Source: a virus
Reading direction: 5' to 3' (one strand)
Virus record (IMG/VR): IMGVR_UViG_3300046533_000334
Coordinates: 1 to 31,057 of that record
DNA length: 31,057 nucleotides
Shown one piece after another: positions 28,860 to 31,057 of this stretch. Position 1 is the first letter of the stretch. Each line of letters starts with the position of its first letter. Below the pieces are notes generated by a model, which was not told where the DNA came from, searched no databases, and saw only the letters and a list, made by a program, of their open reading frames with translations. A program made the translations under genes and the position numbers.

Positions 28860-29353
28860 AGGTGGCACTGCGGGCGAACGCGAACGGCATGCTGGTCAGT
28901 GCGGATGATCAACTCGGCGGCGACTACGAACCGACGCGCCCGCTGCAAGCGAATCGCGACATGGCGATCCCTGGCGGTTGGGAAACGTTCGACTTGCTGA
29001 TGCAGGATGCCGCCGGCAACTGGGTGCCGTTCGCGTTTCCGGTGGCGCCCCCGACCCCCGAGCCGATTCCGCCCGCGTCAACGTCGGACTATGACCCCGC
29101 GGTCCGGCAACCGTGGCCCAGGCCCATGCCGCCCGACATCGACACCGCCATCGAGAACGAGGTCATCAACAGGGTGGACTGGTGCCTGCAATCCTTCAAC
29201 AGCAGCGACGATCGCTCGTATTGGGTCGACGTGATCATGGGCCGGAAGGAAGAACTGCATCAGATCGGCTGGACCGCGGACGGCTACTGGCGCACCGAGA
29301 AGATGGCCTATGGCGAGGGCAACGGTAAGGGCTACGTCTGGCCGCCCAGATGA
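28856..29353 (+). CDS. Hypothetical protein with one fascin-like beta-trefoil lobe
   Basis: 165 aa. The first 50 residues (VALRANANGMLVSADDQLGG, PLQANRDMAIPGGWETFDLL) match a single lobe of fascin/actin-crosslinking-type beta-trefoils, which normally come as repeats, so one lobe alone is unusual. A Pro-rich linker (PPTPEPIPPAS) leads to a C-terminal domain with NRVDWCLQSFNSSDDRSYWV and ELHQIGWTADGYWRTEKMAY. A carbohydrate-binding role is conceivable, but the gene lies among early genes. Confidence 0.55.
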   Translation: MKVALRANANGMLVSADDQLGGDYEPTRPLQANRDMAIPGGWETFDLLMQDAAGNWVPFAFPVAPPTPEPIPPASTSDYDPAVRQPWPRPMPPDIDTAIENEVINRVDWCLQSFNSSDDRSYWVDVIMGRKEELHQIGWTADGYWRTEKMAYGEGNGKGYVWPPR

Positions 29354-29377
29354 TGCCGAAGTGATTCGGGCCAGCTA

Positions 29378-30073
29378 ATGAGTCAACCCCCATACATTCA
29401 ACGGATCGTCCCCTGCGCGTGCGGTTCCACCGAGCCCTACTGGCACGGACCAGAGGACGGCGCGCGCGAGTATTGCTGTGATGCCTGCTGGCGCATGCGG
29501 AAGAACCCTGCCGCCGTCGCGCGCGCTGCGCTGGTCCGGTCCAGTCGTGCGGCGGTTTCATCTGAGCATCTACCGATGACCCTCGAGTTCCGCGTGTTCG
29601 GCGTGGCCCAGCCCAAAGGCAGCATGAAGGCGTTTTATCGTCCCGGGATGAAAGCGCCGATCGTGACGGATTCGAATCGGAGCGCGAAGTCGTGGGCGCA
29701 GCTCGTCGCCGAAGGGGCGAACCACGCCCTGGCGCAACGGCCACCCGAGGAGCGCGGCGTGCTCGACGGCCCGGTGCGCTTGACGCTCGCGTTCTACTTG
29801 CCGCGCCCGAAGAAGTATCAACGCCGACGCGGGATCGACCCGGCCCACGTCACGAAGCCCGATGCCTCGAAGCTGGTCCGCGGCGTCGAAGATGCGCTCA
29901 CCCAGGTGGTCTATCGGGACGATGCGCAAATCGTCGAACTCGTCGTGACGAAGCGGTATGCCGCGCTCGAGGCGGCGCCGCATGTCTACATCCGCGTCGA
30001 ACGCACGGCCGGTGTCGCGGCCCTGCACGTGCGCTGCCCCGCTGCCGCTGTTCGCGGAGGCGGCGACATCTGA
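29378..30073 (+). CDS. rusA: RusA-like Holliday junction resolvase with N-terminal zinc-like extension
   Basis: 231 aa. Residues 1-66 hold CACGSTEPYW and YCCDACWRMRKN, a likely zinc site. The RusA domain begins at Met67 (TLEFRVFGVAQPKGSMKAFY) and has FYLPRPKKYQRRRG, THVTKPDASKLVRGVEDAL-like text (here HVTKPDASKLVRGVEDAL) and VVYRDDAQIVELVVTKRYA, with the conserved aspartates for metal binding. It resolves branched DNA during late replication and packaging. An internal start at ATG 29576 would give the standard-length RusA, but it has no clear ribosome site, so the fusion is preferred. Confidence 0.85.
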   Translation: MSQPPYIQRIVPCACGSTEPYWHGPEDGAREYCCDACWRMRKNPAAVARAALVRSSRAAVSSEHLPMTLEFRVFGVAQPKGSMKAFYRPGMKAPIVTDSNRSAKSWAQLVAEGANHALAQRPPEERGVLDGPVRLTLAFYLPRPKKYQRRRGIDPAHVTKPDASKLVRGVEDALTQVVYRDDAQIVELVVTKRYAALEAAPHVYIRVERTAGVAALHVRCPAAAVRGGGDI

Positions 30074-30107
30074 GACTCGTCCATCAGTCCCGTGAACGGA
30101 GGCCGCG

Positions 30108-30293
30108 ATGGGGTTGATCTCGCTGCTGCTGATACTGGTGATCGTCGGCGTGCTGCTCTACATGGTCGAGACCGTGATCCCGATGGATGCGGGGATCAAG
30201 GTGGTGATTCGGGTGGTGGTGCTGTTGGTCGTGCTGCTCTGGCTGGTCCAGGTGTTCTTCGGGGATCTGCCGATTCCGAGGCTCGTGCGGTGA
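30108..30293 (+). CDS. Small two-helix membrane protein, holin candidate
   Basis: 61 aa with GGAGG before the ATG. Two membrane segments are evident: residues 2-22 (LISLLLILVIVGVLLYMVE) and about 33-51 (VVIRVVVLLVVLLWLVQVFF), joined by a short loop (TVIPMDAGIK). It resembles small bacterial membrane proteins of the same two-helix layout. It could be a holin, but no endolysin is found beside it or elsewhere, so the role is open. Confidence 0.6.
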   Translation: MGLISLLLILVIVGVLLYMVETVIPMDAGIKVVIRVVVLLVVLLWLVQVFFGDLPIPRLVR

Positions 30294-30324
30294 TAGGTAT
30301 CAACGGTCTCAGGCGTCTCACGGC

Positions 30325-30543
30325 ATGACGAGACGCCCCGATCCGCCTGCCGTGACGCAGCGCCGCGCCGACCTCGCGCGCCTGGGGCATGTGGCGTATT
30401 GGATCGTGCTCAGCGGGCAGGACGCGTTCGACCTGTTGGCCGGGCACGTGCCGCCGGCCGTGCAGACGCAGGCGCTGGTGGTGAAACGCGGGCGGGCCGA
30501 AAGCGCCGAGGCATATGCGGCGCGGATCGCGGAGTTGGCGTGA
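30325..30543 (+). CDS. Hypothetical protein
   Basis: 72 aa. It contains TQRRADLARLGHVAYWIVLS, GQDAFDLLAGHVPPAV and a terminal helix (ESAEAYAARIAELA). No family recognised. It ends with a GTGA overlap to a short downstream frame. Confidence 0.5.
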   Translation: MTRRPDPPAVTQRRADLARLGHVAYWIVLSGQDAFDLLAGHVPPAVQTQALVVKRGRAESAEAYAARIAELA

Positions 30544-30650
30544 TCCCCAGCTACACGTGCTATAGGGCCTTCTGGGCGCGTCAAATCTTCGGGAAGTGCC
30601 TCCAGGCCGCTCCGACAGCGCTTCCTGGGCATCGTGGGACGGTGTCCTGA
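30540..30650 (+). CDS. Possible 36-aa linker ORF
   Basis: It runs from GTG 30540 to TGA 30650 with overlaps to both neighbours (GTGA before, TGATG after). The residues (SYTCYRAFWARQIFGKCLQA) show no recognisable motif. It may only couple translation of the HNH gene. Confidence 0.25.
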   Translation: MIPSYTCYRAFWARQIFGKCLQAAPTALPGHRGTVS

Positions 30651-30985
30651 TGCCGATGGCGCCGCCCCGCGTCTGTGCGGTGTGTGGTGGGCTGGCCTGT
30701 CAGGCCCATCGCCGGCAGGCCTGGCGCTCTCCGGCCCAGGCGCCGCCGGCCCGCATGCGTGGACGTCGGTTGCAGGCCCTGCGTCATGCGTTGTTCCGTG
30801 CGCAACCGTGGTGTCAGCACTGCTTAGGACAGGGACGTCAGATCCTTGCCACGATTCGGGACCACGTGGTGCCGCTCGCCGAAGGTGGGCGCGACGATGA
30901 GGGCAATGTCCAGGCGCTTTGCCAAATCTGCAGCGATACCAAAACCGCAGCCGAGGCGCAGCGTGGGATGCGGCGGATCCGGTGA
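30650..30985 (+). CDS. HNH endonuclease of the DNA packaging module
   Basis: 111 aa; ATG 30650 overlaps the preceding frame. An N-terminal Cys pair (RVCAVCGGLACQ) and a basic linker precede the HNH core: QPWCQHCLGQGRQILATIRD, then HVVPLAEGGRDDEGNVQALC and QICSDTKTAAE. The D-H pair, Asn and the second CxxC are all present. HNH proteins of this type, next to terS, are needed with terminase for cos cleavage in HK97-like phages. On a circular map this gene lies about 0.5 kb upstream of terS. Confidence 0.85.
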   Translation: MPMAPPRVCAVCGGLACQAHRRQAWRSPAQAPPARMRGRRLQALRHALFRAQPWCQHCLGQGRQILATIRDHVVPLAEGGRDDEGNVQALCQICSDTKTAAEAQRGMRRIR

Positions 30986-31057
30986 GATGCGGCCGATCCG
31001 CGCGATGCGCCGAGACCCGGGGGGACGGTGGAAGTTGGCGCTGGGGGGCCGGGAAAC
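30986..31057. other. Gene-free end of the window, candidate cos region
   Basis: These 72 bases, together with 1-29 at the other end, would lie between the HNH gene and the packaging relic/terS. The stretch is rich in G runs (CCCGGGGGGACGG, CTGGGGGGCCGGG) and has GATCCGCGCGATGCGCC-like alternations. No shared direct repeat joins the two window ends. A cos site is expected here from gene order, but its cut positions cannot be read. Confidence 0.3.

Overview
The window reads as an essentially complete genome of a temperate, HK97-like tailed phage with a siphovirus plan (tail tube, tail terminator and tape measure, but no sheath). It is written linearly from just before the terminase genes to an HNH gene that would normally lie just upstream of them. 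G+C is high, roughly two thirds by eye, and genes are packed with ATGA, GTGA and TGATG overlaps. The host is probably a high-GC Gram-negative bacterium, because the phage carries a lipobox-type lipoprotein; no lineage can be named. An intact attP lies in the interior with phage genes on both sides. This argues for a free or circularised phage map rather than an integrated prophage with chromosomal flanks.

Layout. Positions 1-2.9 kb hold a broken ParB-methyltransferase relic, terminase small subunit, and a large terminase split into ATPase and nuclease genes by an unrelated 101-codon gene. Positions 2.95-9.8 kb hold a protease-major capsid fusion, a head decoration-like Ig protein, portal (unusually downstream of the capsid gene), a collagen-like protein, head-tail connectors, tail terminator and tail tube. 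Positions 9.77-10.28 kb hold the tail assembly chaperones G and GT, joined by a clear -1 frameshift signal. Positions 10.3-17.06 kb hold the tape measure, a very large baseplate hub with LamG and Ig-like inserts, and distal tail proteins.

The lysogeny region is at 17.1-20.3 kb: a leftward lipoprotein, two related helix-turn-helix regulators, attP with arm-type repeats and a tRNA-Gly(CCC) core, a leftward tyrosine integrase, and a divergent control region with shared TATCCGTATC motifs. The rightward early operon (20.27-30.1 kb) carries Cro-like and excisionase-like proteins, many tiny zinc-binding proteins, a recombination set (candidate annealing protein, YqaJ exonuclease, NinB-like protein, RusA), a DNA methyltransferase, two HNH proteins (one degenerate), a PAPS-reductase-like protein and a DUF1376-like replication protein whose 3' end runs into an 11-bp iteron array that is a likely origin. 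Positions 30.1-31.06 kb hold a two-helix membrane protein, small ORFs and a packaging-type HNH nuclease.

How it works together: Int and the tRNA-derived attP give integration; the regulator pair and Cro-like protein form the switch; the replication and recombination genes surround the putative origin; the HNH, TerS, TerL-N and TerL-C genes package DNA into the HK97-type head. The points most worth a second look are the split terminase with its inserted gene, the regulator pair with a missing block, the iteron array with an in-frame amber codon, the duplicated palindromes inside the methyltransferase gene, and the absence of any recognisable endolysin.
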